Source: Gymnothorax reevesii (lineage: Eukaryota > Chordata > Actinopteri > Anguilliformes > Muraenidae). From it: 64,000 nt of DNA. Positions within the stretch are counted from its first letter, which is position 1. The number at the start of each line of letters is the position of its first letter. The notes under the pieces were generated by a model that made no database searches, was not told the DNA's origin, and was given only the letters and a program-made list of their open reading frames with translations. Of the stretch, positions 55,535-64,000 are shown piece by piece. Both the position numbers and the translations under genes were made by a program. The stretch covers positions 71,565,876 through 71,629,875 of the forward strand of contig CM056576.1 of the NCBI GenBank assembly GCA_029721435.1, in the 5' to 3' direction.

Positions 55535-56635
55535 TTTTTGCCTTGTCTTTGTCTGTTTGCCATTTTCCACCATTGCAGTTATATTCCGGACCTTGTTTTG
55601 TGTCATATCATGCATAGCACTTTGTCTCCCCCTGTCTGGTCTTTTTTCACGTGATCGCTCACTGCCCCAGAATTGTGTGCCACACTTTCGGATGATATCA
55701 TGGTTTTTGGGATTTCATCCATTCCTTCCAATCTCGTTTACTTCCTTCACCTTACTTTTCTATATTACTAACAATATTAACAGTTTGTAGTTTTAAGTAA
55801 ACTTACTAATCAAGACTAACACTGTTTATAGTACCAACTTACTACCAAGCACTAGGGATTGTATAGCTGCACATTACTAATTGACAAACAAGCACTCAGC
55901 ACTCGCTCTGCTCTAGTCTCCGCCCCTTGCCTTCACTCAATTTACTTTGCTGTGCTTCAAGCAGATCTTCTGCACCTTGTTAATCACTGTTCTGCCTCTC
56001 ACTCTGTGCACGGTAGAACTCCCTAACCGGAGCCGTATGTTTGTCAGTAGGCTGTCTCTGTGATCCCTGTCCGCGCTTTGGTTTTTGCAAATTTCTTGTA
56101 ATCAGGAACCTCCTCATGCTCATTCCTTTGTAATTAGTCTGATCCATATCACCTGCCTCGCCTTTGTAGCATGTGACTTCCCCTATGTGTATTTAAGCAG
56201 TCTTTTCATTCACAGCTCTGGTCAGAACGTTTTCCCTGTGCCGCGATTGTTTATGCCTTGTACTCTAAGTGTTATACTTCTGACCGGAACATCCCGGATT
56301 CTGATTTTGGCTTTACCTTTACCATGTACCATACCTGTTTTGCCCGATTCCGAATTTTGTGTTTGCTGCCCTGTTAACGGTTTGGATTACGCCCACTGGA
56401 TTTTGGCTTTTGATTCTCTGAAAAACCTGTGCCTGTGTACCGAACCTGTTTTGCCCAACTACGAGTACTGTGATTGGTGCCCTGGTTTCGACTCAGATTT
56501 CGCCCTCTGGATTTTGACTTTTGGATTGTGGACTCTGCTGTTGCCTCCTGCTCTTCGGGGGTTCTCTCCCTTCCTTAACAAAATCCAGATTTACTGCACT
56601 GCTTGGTTCTCGTGACTGGTTCCTGAACGATACAC
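55535..56635 (+). mobile_element. LTR-like repeat, copy 2
   Basis: Related to 8081-9180 along most of its length: TCTCGTTTACTTCCTTC, CTAGTCTCCGCC, GTAATTAGTCTGATCCA, TATTTAAGCAGTCTTTTC and a TTCCTGAACGATAC end. It replaces the transposon's 5' leader and the first part of its transposase. A 176-codon frame inside it has no known family. Confidence 0.5.
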
Positions 56636-56639
56636 CACA

Positions 56640-58366
56640 GATCCAGAAGCGCCACCATGTTCTGTGGGCCAAGGCTCATTGAAAATGGACTGTAGCAAAG
56701 CAACAAAGTGTCCTGTAGTCAGACGAGTCCAAATTTTGACATTTTTGTTGGTAATCATGGGAGTCATGTCCTCCGGGCTAAATAGGAGAAAGACCACCCC
56801 TCCTGTTATCAGCGTTCAGTTCAAAAACCAGTATCTCTGAAGGAATGGGGTTGCATTAATGCATATGGTGTGGGACACTTGCTTGTTTTAAAAAGCACCA
56901 TGAATGCTGAAAGGTACATAAAGGTTTTAGAGCAACATAAGCTTCTCTCCAGACAATATCTATTCCAGGAAAGGCCTTGCGTATTTCAGCAGGACAATGC
57001 AAAACCACATACTGCAGCTATGACAAAAGCATGGCTTCGTAGTAGAAGAGTCCGTGTGCTGAACTCGCCTGCCTGCAGTCCTGATCTTTCACCGATTGAG
57101 AACATTTGGCGCGTAATTAAAAGAAAAGTCCGTCAAAGGAGACCCAAAACTCTCCAGCAGCTGGAAGCTGGTATTAAACAATAGTGGGATCAAATTCCAA
57201 CGGCTAAACGCCAGAAACTTGTCATCTCCCACGAGAAACATTTCCTCTGCTACGGAGCCATCACGGTTTTGGTCAGATATTTCTTCCCCTGAGCTTCAGC
57301 TTCTGAACTGAAAATAATTTTTTTCGCAACCTTTTCGCTATTTTTTCTTTCAAACTCCGTAAACAACCAACAAACATTCACTGGAAATCTCTCTCTGCCT
57401 CGCTCTGTTTTGCGGAACGCGAAAGCACGCATTACGCACAGCTGAGCCATATTCTGTCCTTTCTCTTACGCGAGCAACAAGCAGCTTCAGCTTTGTAGCC
57501 ACCCCAACAAGCTATATATCGACGTTTGCAGAATTTCCTTGGCTTTACAATGCAACAATCGTCTCGATTGGTTGCTGGTTGCTCGGGCTACACCCAAAAA
57601 AAGGAGGCATGAGCTTCGTGTCAACACAGGCACTCGTTGGATATAGCAGGCTGTAGACAGGGCAGGGAAGCTCGTAACTGGTCGAGTGATGTGTCAATCA
57701 AAAGGTTAGAGTGCAGACTGCATTTTGACGCAAATGGACTGATTATTTCTGCAGTGAAGCAAAGACTACTAATGCAGCGAACTTTGTGGATAACCACCGA
57801 CTCATTTCAAACGATGCAGCGGCTGTTCATGGATATTTACCGGTATAATAGTGTGTTTTGGACTAAAAACTTTACTTGGTTGCATTTACTGGAGCTTTGT
57901 GGATGTAACAAGACCATGTTTGGGGGGATATAATGGACTAGAGGAGTGCTAGGTGGCATCATTGGTGAGTTACATCAGTTTTGTAACTGTTCGTTTGTTT
58001 GTTTGTGGTCTGACATAGGCGTTGATTAAAGCTGCTGTGATGATTATACTTTGAAATGGTTGGCATCACTCAAATCTCAAGAAACTAAGCTTTCCGACGA
58101 TATGGGGCATGATTATCTCAGTAGCATACAAGCTGTGTAAATGACATAGTAAGTTTTTAACTTCCCTGATTACGGGCCGTCGGAGTGGCAACGGGTTAAA
58201 CAAAAAGCCCATCAAAGGAGACCCAAAACTCTCCAGCAGCTGGAAACCTGTATAAAACAAGAGTGGGATCAAATTCCAATGGCTAAACTCCAGAAACGTG
58301 TCTCCTCAATGCCCAGAAGCCTCCACTCTGTGTTTAAAAAGAAGAGGGGATGCAACACCATGGTAA
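56640..58366 (+). pseudogene. Tc1-like transposase, C-terminal part, interrupted and partly duplicated
   Basis: It starts in the block AGATCCAGAAGCGCCACC and includes a mutated first-acid region (CCTGTAGTCAGACGAGTCC). A clean stretch at 56870-57184 carries FQQDNAKPHTAA and SPIENIWRVIKRK, with the usual 34 residues between the second Asp and the Glu. The segment RQRRPKTLQQLE appears twice, at about 57130-57227 and 58200-58310, on either side of a foreign insert. The frame ends at TAA 58364-58366. The N-terminal DNA-binding half is missing. Confidence 0.75.
57228..58190. mobile_element. Unclassified ~0.96-kb insert within the Tc1 element
   Basis: The sequence departs from transposase at about 57228 and rejoins a second copy of it at about 58196. 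The right edge reads CCGTCGGAGTGGCAACGGG then TTAA. Read inwards this is TTAA followed by CCCGTTGCCACTCCG, a piggyBac-like start, but no matching left end was found. No coding family was recognised in a 98-codon open frame at 57637. Confidence 0.45.
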
Positions 58367-58591
58367 ACAGGCCCCTGTCCCAACTTTTTTCAGACCTGTA
58401 GCAGCCATCAAATTTGAAATGAGCTTATTCTGTGGATAAAATTGTAAAATTTCTCAGTTTCAACATTTGCTGTGTTATTACTGTTATATTGTGAATAAAA
58501 TACTGGCTAGTGTGATTTAAGAGTTATTGCGTTTTGATTCTATTCACAATTTACACTTTGTCCCAACTATTTTAGAAAGGGGGTTGTAGTC

Positions 58592-60745
58592 CAGCACAGT
58601 AATGACAAACTTGCAGTCAGCAGGACCAGTCTTGAATGGGCCAACAATGTCAAGTCATGCAAAGGTACAGGTGTCATTGCTGCAGGGGTAGTTCTTGCTG
58701 TCTTGTCATTCAGTTGGCAGGGCACACTGGTAGCGATGACAGACTGCTCCATTGCCAATACAATACCAATACAAGTCTCTTAGTCTCTGTTTGGTATGAA
58801 CAATGCCTTTATGGCTCTCATGTGCCAGGTATACCTTATGGGAGGGTGGTTTTACTGGCACCACCAATCTGTCACTCCTTAGAATAAGGGACTCATACTG
58901 GGAGAGTTCATTCCTTATCTGGTAATAAGGCATCATGTCTGCAGGCAGATTTTTAGAGGATGTAGGCCACCCTTTGCCCATGTCGTCCTGCAACTGGTGA
59001 AGCTCAAGGCAGTAAGAGCAAGCATTTCTTATGTCTGACACAGGTACAGCAGTTAACAGAAGTGAGACAGCAGCAATAGTCTTCAGCTCCCCATCAGTAG
59101 AGTCATCCTTTTGGTATGGTAGTGCCAGTCGAGAAAAGCAGTCTGCAGCATAATACTCTGCACAAGGCCTTTAGACCCCATCATAGTTGAAGCTAAGTAA
59201 CCTCACAGACCAGCGTGCAAGTCTCAAGCCAGCTCTACACATGTCTTTTGTTGCCAGCAGTGTGGTTAAAGCCTGGTGATTAGTCCGTAAGGTGAACCGT
59301 GTTCCCCATAAGTAGGTCTTCCAGCGTTCTGTAGCCCACACAAAAGCATATGCTTCTTTTTCTACCACTGAGAATTTCCTCTCAACAGCACTCAGAGACT
59401 GAGAAGCAAAATCCACCGTTCTTTCGGAGTTGGCAGAATGAAGTTGCCTGAGGACACCCCCAATACCATAGTTGAAACCATCAGTGGAGACTATGGTGGG
59501 CAGTGAGGGATCAAACAGGGCAAGTGCTGGGTTGTCAGTAATGAGTAGTTTGACCTGCTGGATGCTTTCCGGCGCAGCATCAGGCCATCTGAATGTTGTT
59601 TCACACAGGACATCTCTCATTGGCTGGACGATGGCAGCGTAGTTCTGGTTGAATTTGTAGTACCACGATGTTAGACTAAGGAAGGATGAGAAACACAAGG
59701 AATTGCTGGGGGCAGGAGCATCAAATGGCCACAATATGGTCATCTGTCAGCAGCAGAGCATTTTTACTGATGGTGCAGCCCAGGTAAGTCAGTTTGTCGT
59801 GGTAGAATTTGCACTTGTCCTTATTCAGACGCAGACTAGCTTCCTGTAGCCTGGTGAGCATGGCTTTCAGATGTATGTCATGCTCAGCACGGAAAGAGGA
59901 GTAGATGATAATGTTGTCTAAATATGCCTGCACTCCTGGTAGACCTTTCAGCACTATGGACATCATCTTCTGAAACACTGAGGGTGCTGATGCTAGTCTG
60001 CGGCAGACACGGTTGTATCTGAAGAGCAGTCAAGTCCCTGCTGTCTTCATGCAGAGGAACCTAGTAGTAGGCATTGGCAAGCTCTATGGTTGAGAAAATG
60101 GCTGCTCCTCGGTGCTCTGAAAAGAGCTCCTCCATATGGGGTATGGGAAAAGAATCTGTCGCTATAGTCTTATAAGGTTCTCTCAGGTCTGTGCACATCC
60201 GAATTCTCTGTGAATTTTTTCGTTGAGTCACCACGATTGGCGACACCCAGGGATATGCATTGATCTTCTTGATAATGTCAGCTCCAAGTATCCATTGCAA
60301 CTCAGCGGAAACTGCATCCCTAATGGAGCAAGGCAGCCTTCTCAATTTCCGTTGCACAGGTTTAACATCATCATCCCTCAGCCTGATGTGACAGGTGGAG
60401 GTGAAGGTGCAGTAGCAGGCGGAGGCGGAGCAGTAGTAGGTGGAGGCGTAACAGGCGGAGGCAGAGCGGTGGCAGAAGGCAAAAGGAGCGGTGGTGCAGG
60501 AGGGGGTGGACCCAATACTGCCCCAACAGTCTGTTCTGATTTGAGGATCACTTTGTTTCCCACTATGATCATGTCCAGTGCCTCAATCAAGTCCAACCCC
60601 AGCAATTGAGAGCCTGACTCCACAATGTAAGAGCCCAGGACAGAACATTTATCATGATGTCACCATACCTACTCGAACCCTCAGATCCTCGTCTTCTATT
60701 CCCCTCACTGTCCCCTCTAGGGCATAGTGCTGGGTGAAACATGAA
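58592..60745 (-). pseudogene. Ty3/gypsy pol, decayed (protease end, RT, RNase H, integrase start)
   Basis: Read from 60745 down: a retropepsin tail (SQLLGLDLIEAL), a proline-rich linker, then RT (WVSPIVVTQRKN, MCTDLREP, FSTIELANAYY followed by a stop). The active site reads YLDNII instead of YLDDxI. RNase H follows (TIVSTDGFNYGIGG, VVEKEAYAFVWA), with the third Asp changed to Asn in LRTNHQALT. Then come the integrase zinc-finger region (HESHKGIVHTKQRLRDLYW) and the start of the core, to the Tc1 insertion at 58592. This is the usual gypsy order with integrase last, so it is a different lineage from 31894-37032. Several frameshifts and the two active-site losses make it dead. Confidence 0.85.
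60400..60520 (+). repeat. GGAGGC/GGTGG-type minisatellite in the gypsy protease-RT linker
   Basis: Short imperfect units of 9-18 bp (GGTGGAGGCG, GGCGGAGGC, GTAGCAGG) repeat along ~120 bp. On the minus strand they encode a Pro/Ala/Thr-rich linker. Confidence 0.65.
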
Positions 60746-61187
60746 GGGTTCTAAGATGGCCTCGCCTATGTTGGCAGCTAGTCACTGGAGCCATGTTCTT
60801 CGCTACGTTTTTCCATTGTTTTTTCTCTTTTTACTGCTAATTACACGTGAAAACTGTGTTGTAGCATTAGTCGTGTACGACCTACATACCTCGCTCAGCA
60901 TCCGTGTGACAGTAGGATCCTCCCTGTCTCAACAACCCAAACAGTGGAGCTACCACCGAGTCCTGCACCAGAACATCCCGGACTCAATCTGGGCATCCAC
61001 CTGCTGCTGCCCCAGGCTAAGACGGGGGAGAAGACGGGGAAAGCGGGCTGGAGCCGCGGTGAAACTTAGGAATCTGCTCTGAGGACTCTCCCGGTCGGTT
61101 CTCCAGTCCATCTCCATAGAGTCTTTCCCCAATCTGAGGCTGTCATGCCTGCGTCCAATCTTTCCATCGCCCTCCCTGGAACTGCCG

Positions 61188-62207
61188 GTGTTTGTCCCGG
61201 CTACCCGCCACCGACCTCCGGCATCAGGGCTCGCCGGTAGGGGCCCCAGGCCTGCTGCAAGATATCTCCGCTCCCTGCCCCGAGCCGCCACCGTAGATAG
61301 AGCTGGATCTGACTCCATCCACTTCGGACTCATCAACACCAGATCCGTCGCCAATAAATCGTTCACACTAAACGACTTATTCGGCTCTGAGGACCTTGAC
61401 TTCATGTTAATCACAGAAACCTGGCAGAGGCCAGATGAGTCTGTGTCCCTGAATGAACTCTGTCCACCCAACTGCTCCTTCTCCTGCGCCCCGAGATCCT
61501 CCGGCCGAGGCGGAGGGCTAGCCAGCATCCATCAGGACCGTTTTCCAGCACGGACTGTGAGTACACGGACTTACTCCTCATTCGAAATCCTGTTCAACAA
61601 AATCGGATGCACCAACCCGGTCTACTGCATCCTGGTTGACCGCCCTCTGGGAAGAAACAGCTCGTTCCTCGCCGAGTTCAGTGACTTCCTCGCCTCCGTA
61701 ATCCACCTGGATCGTATCCTAATGGCAGGGGACTTCAATATCCATGTAAACAAAAGCTCGGATACCTTTGCCACGGACTTCCTATCCATCACCGACTCCT
61801 TTCACCTCGTCCAGCACATCACCAGTCCCACACAAATTAAAGGTAACACCCTGGATTTGGTGTTATCTATCGGGCTGAACGTCAAAAATATCCATCTAAA
61901 AGAATTACTGGTGACTGATCACAAAGCCGTAATGTTTTCCTTGTCCTTTGACAATGACTTTGTTCCGGACAAGCAAACCATAAGATCTCGTACTGTGAAC
62001 AAGGCAGCAATGGAAAAGTTCACAGCTGCCTTTGATTGCAATGTTTTGAAGGCGCTTGCTGATGACGTGGACAGCATTGTAGAGGCTTTCAACGAACACT
62101 GCAGCGCCATTTTAGATGACGTAGCTCCCCTAATTTCTCGCCCAGCCCCTCCCGTTAACCCCTGTCCCTGGCTGAATGACGACATTTATGAGCTCAGACG
62201 TCAATGA
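61188..62207 (+). pseudogene. LINE ORF2, endonuclease part
   Basis: A 339-codon open frame with the AP-endonuclease fold residues: GLINTRSVANK (Asn at about 50), LITETW (Glu at about 77), GDFNIHV, a GNTLDLVLS block and VTDHKAV (Asp-His near the end). It nicks target DNA so that RT can prime. The frame ends at a premature stop (62205-62207) within the linker to RT (LNDDIYELRRQ), where an intact element would continue. Codons before about 61290 (Pro/Arg-rich) look like leader sequence, so the true start is uncertain. Confidence 0.82.
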
Positions 62208-63953
62208 CGCAGAGCAGAGAGGAGGTGGAAAACAACCAGCCTGGAGGTTCACCGGCTCCACTTCAAAGAACTCGCATCAGACTTCAATTCAGCAGTCAAA
62301 AATGCAAGGGCTGCTTACTTCGCAAACCTCATCTCTGCCAGTAAATACAACACCATAAATACTCTGGTCAGCTCGCCCCTCCCACCGGTTGCAGTGTCTT
62401 CAAATAAGGACTGCAACACCTTTCTATCTTATTTTATAAACAAAATCACAAAAGTGAGAGCTAACATCTCATCTGCTGCTACTACACTGGTCTCTCCCCC
62501 CTGCCCCCCAGCCTCCCTGCCTGCGCTAAGCACCTTTACACCCATCTCGCTGGAAGACTTGGAGCAAATAGTGTGCTCCACAAAGCCCTCCTCCAGCCCT
62601 CTGGACATTATTCCAACCTCCATGCTCCTACCAGCCCTCAGCACAGTTGCTCCTACACTAACCAATATCTTCAATAAATCTTCACCCTAGCTAGTGGTGC
62701 CGTCCCCTCCTACTTTAAGCAGGCGGCCGTCAAACCCCTACTTAAAAAGCCTAACCTAGACCCCTCTGCTCCTGAGAACTACAGGCCCATCTACAAACTC
62801 CCCTTCTTGTCCAAGCTGCAAGAGAAAGCGGTGGCCAAACAACTCACCGCCTATCTAGCAGCCAATAACATCGGTGACCCCTTCCACTCCGGTTTCCGCA
62901 AAGGTCACTCCACCGAAACAGCGCTGCTCAGAGTGACAAACAACATCCTGTTGTCTGCAGATGCCGGAAAGTGTACGGTGCTAGTCTTGCTGGACCTGAG
63001 TGCGGCTTTTGACACCGTCGACCATCAGATCCTCCTGGACAGGCTTAGGGATTGGGTGGGCATCAGTGGGACTGGTGATCATGGATAAAATCATACCTCT
63101 CTCACAGATCCCTCTCTGTGACTGTTGGTCCGTACAATTCAGACTCCTCCCCTCTCCTCTGTGGAGTCCCGCCAGGCTCTGTTCTGGCTCCCCTCCTCTT
63201 CGCTTTGTACCTTATCCCCCTCAACCACATCATTCGCTATTTCCCCGGCATCGCCTACCACTGCTACACGGATGATTTACAACTCCACTACTCATGCAGA
63301 CCAGACAAACTTCATAGCCTCAGCACCCTCCTCCACTGCCTGACTGCCATTGAAGGTTGGATGGCTGTGAACCTTCTTCAACTGAACAGCAAAAAAACAG
63401 AGGTCCTAATCATTGCCCCCGACAGCCTCACCACAACAATAAAAGACCACCGGGACCACTCAAAAACAACTCACACTCCACTATTAGAAACCTTGGCGTC
63501 CAGTTAGACCAATCAATGCTCCTCGATAATCACGTAAAATCTCTCTCACGGAACTGTTTCTCCCATCTCTGCAACATCACCAAACTCCGCTCCATAATCT
63601 CTCACTCTGAACTGGAAATAACAATCCATGCTTTCATCACCTCCAGACTGGACTATTGCAACTCCCTTTTCACCTGTCTCAGTAAATCATCCATCGACCG
63701 CCTCCAACTGATCCAGAACGCCGCTGCCACACTCCTTACCAGATCAAGAAAATCATGCCACATCACACCCATCCACTATTCCCTGCACTGGGTCCCCATC
63801 CATTACAGGATCCATTTCAAGATACTGCTGCTCACATTCAAAGCTTTCCACAGACAAGCCCCTGTATACATTCAAGACCTCATCCACCACCACACCCCCC
63901 GCAGAGCCCTCAGATCTGCTGACCAGGGTCTCCTGCAAACCCCACGGACCTGA
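62208..63953 (+). pseudogene. LINE ORF2, reverse transcriptase and C-terminal part, broken frames
   Basis: Successive frames carry the pre-RT linker (62394-62690), then an NYRPI block (about 62780), HSGFRKGHSTETALLRVTN, LLDLSAAFDTVDHQILLDRL (first catalytic Asp), GVPPGSVLAPLLFALYL, the active site YTDDLQL (about 63265-63285), and the C-terminal SRLDYCNSLFTCLSKSSIDR region to a stop at 63953. Frame changes occur near 62690, 63085 and 63460. The active site has Thr where Ala is usual but keeps both Asp residues. Confidence 0.85.
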
Positions 63954-64000
63954 CTTAAAACTAAGGGTGACCGGTCATTCGCCGCTACAGCTCCTAGACT

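Larger units (their letters stand above)
55300..58591 (+). mobile_element. Tc1-like element inserted in gypsy integrase, itself interrupted
   Basis: The left terminal repeat starts CAACCCCAATTCCGAAATAG (55300) and the right ends AGAAAGGGGGTTG (58590) before a TA. On the minus strand the gypsy integrase is split inside the codons for ...VLDY|FSKWPEV at a TA, exactly a Tc1 target. Inside are an LTR-like insertion (55535-56635), transposase pieces, and an unclassified ~0.96-kb insert flanked by a duplicated transposase segment. Confidence 0.85.
60746..64000 (+). mobile_element. CR1/L2-type LINE, continues past the right edge
   Basis: The order is 5' leader, apurinic-type endonuclease, reverse transcriptase and C-terminal region, all on the plus strand, i.e. 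opposite to the gypsy element it abuts. The 5' edge near 60746 joins the gypsy protease region. The 3' tail is beyond 64000. The wording of the RT and tail (LLDLSAAFDTVDH, SRLDYCNSLF, LQLIQNAAA) places it in the CR1/L2/Rex group; the exact clade was not fixed. Confidence 0.88.

Noticed and set aside
56085..56615. 176-codon open frame
   Set aside because: It lies in an LTR-like repeat; the related copy at 8081-9180 does not conserve the frame.
60950..61528. 192-codon open frame on the minus strand
   Set aside because: Antisense of the LINE leader and endonuclease start; no family motif on that strand.

Overview
The window looks like a stretch of ray-finned (teleost-type) fish genome. It is AT-rich and intron-rich, and it carries recognisable pieces of two vertebrate genes among a dense collection of fish-type transposons: Tc1-like elements, a tRNA-derived SINE, Ty3/gypsy elements, a CR1/L2-type LINE, a Penelope-like element, and hAT-like and piggyBac-like elements. 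No bacterial features, CRISPR arrays or genuine tRNA/rRNA genes were seen. The species cannot be fixed from the sequence alone.

Host genes. The plus strand carries the last four coding exons of clic5 (chloride intracellular channel 5): 14508-14633, 29798-29904, 30269-30450 and 38439-38603 (stop). All splice sites are consensus and the internal exon sizes are 126, 107 and 182 bp. Exons 1-2 lie to the left of the window, so positions 1-14507 are read as clic5 intron 2. The minus strand carries the last coding exon of a RUNX gene, best matching runx2 (48590-49062, ending in the VWRPY Groucho-binding motif). The two genes point at each other with about 10 kb between their stop codons. RUNX2 and CLIC5 are also convergent neighbours in human, so this is conserved synteny. 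Everything right of 49062 is most simply the last intron of runx2.

Layout. 1-6.2 kb: a hAT MITE, two copies of a ~1.94-kb piggyBac-like non-autonomous element, a decayed mariner/Tc1 transposase end and a long inverted repeat. 8.1-9.2 kb: an LTR-like repeat. 10.9-13.2 kb: a SINE next to a decayed Tc1 element that itself holds a nested repeat. 15.8-22.1 kb (clic5 intron 3): a THAP remnant, a 5'-truncated Penelope-like element between two telomere-like tracts, inverted repeats, a divergent tandem array and a 79-bp minisatellite. 23.8-28.3 kb: a SINE-like unit inserted against a decayed sushi-type gypsy element, then a nearly intact Tc1 element. 31.9-37.0 kb (clic5 intron 5): a young Ty3/gypsy element of Gmr1 type. 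37-48 kb: Tc1-derived, hAT-like and palindromic repeats, including a ~2.05-kb TIR element with nested insertions. 49-54.4 kb: the third piggyBac-like copy, MITEs and a Myb/SANT remnant. 54.6-60.7 kb: a gypsy pol on the minus strand split by a Tc1 element that is itself interrupted. 60.7-64 kb: a CR1/L2-type LINE running off the right edge.

The most notable structure is the gypsy element at 31894-37032. It has two 506-bp LTRs with about three differences, a 4-bp target duplication, the Gmr1-type order protease - integrase zinc finger - RT - RNase H, and a clean loss of the integrase catalytic core. The nested gypsy/Tc1/LTR complex (54.6-60.7 kb), the three-copy piggyBac-like family with matched sub-terminal hairpins, and the telomere-repeat-flanked Penelope-like element are the other best candidates for follow-up.
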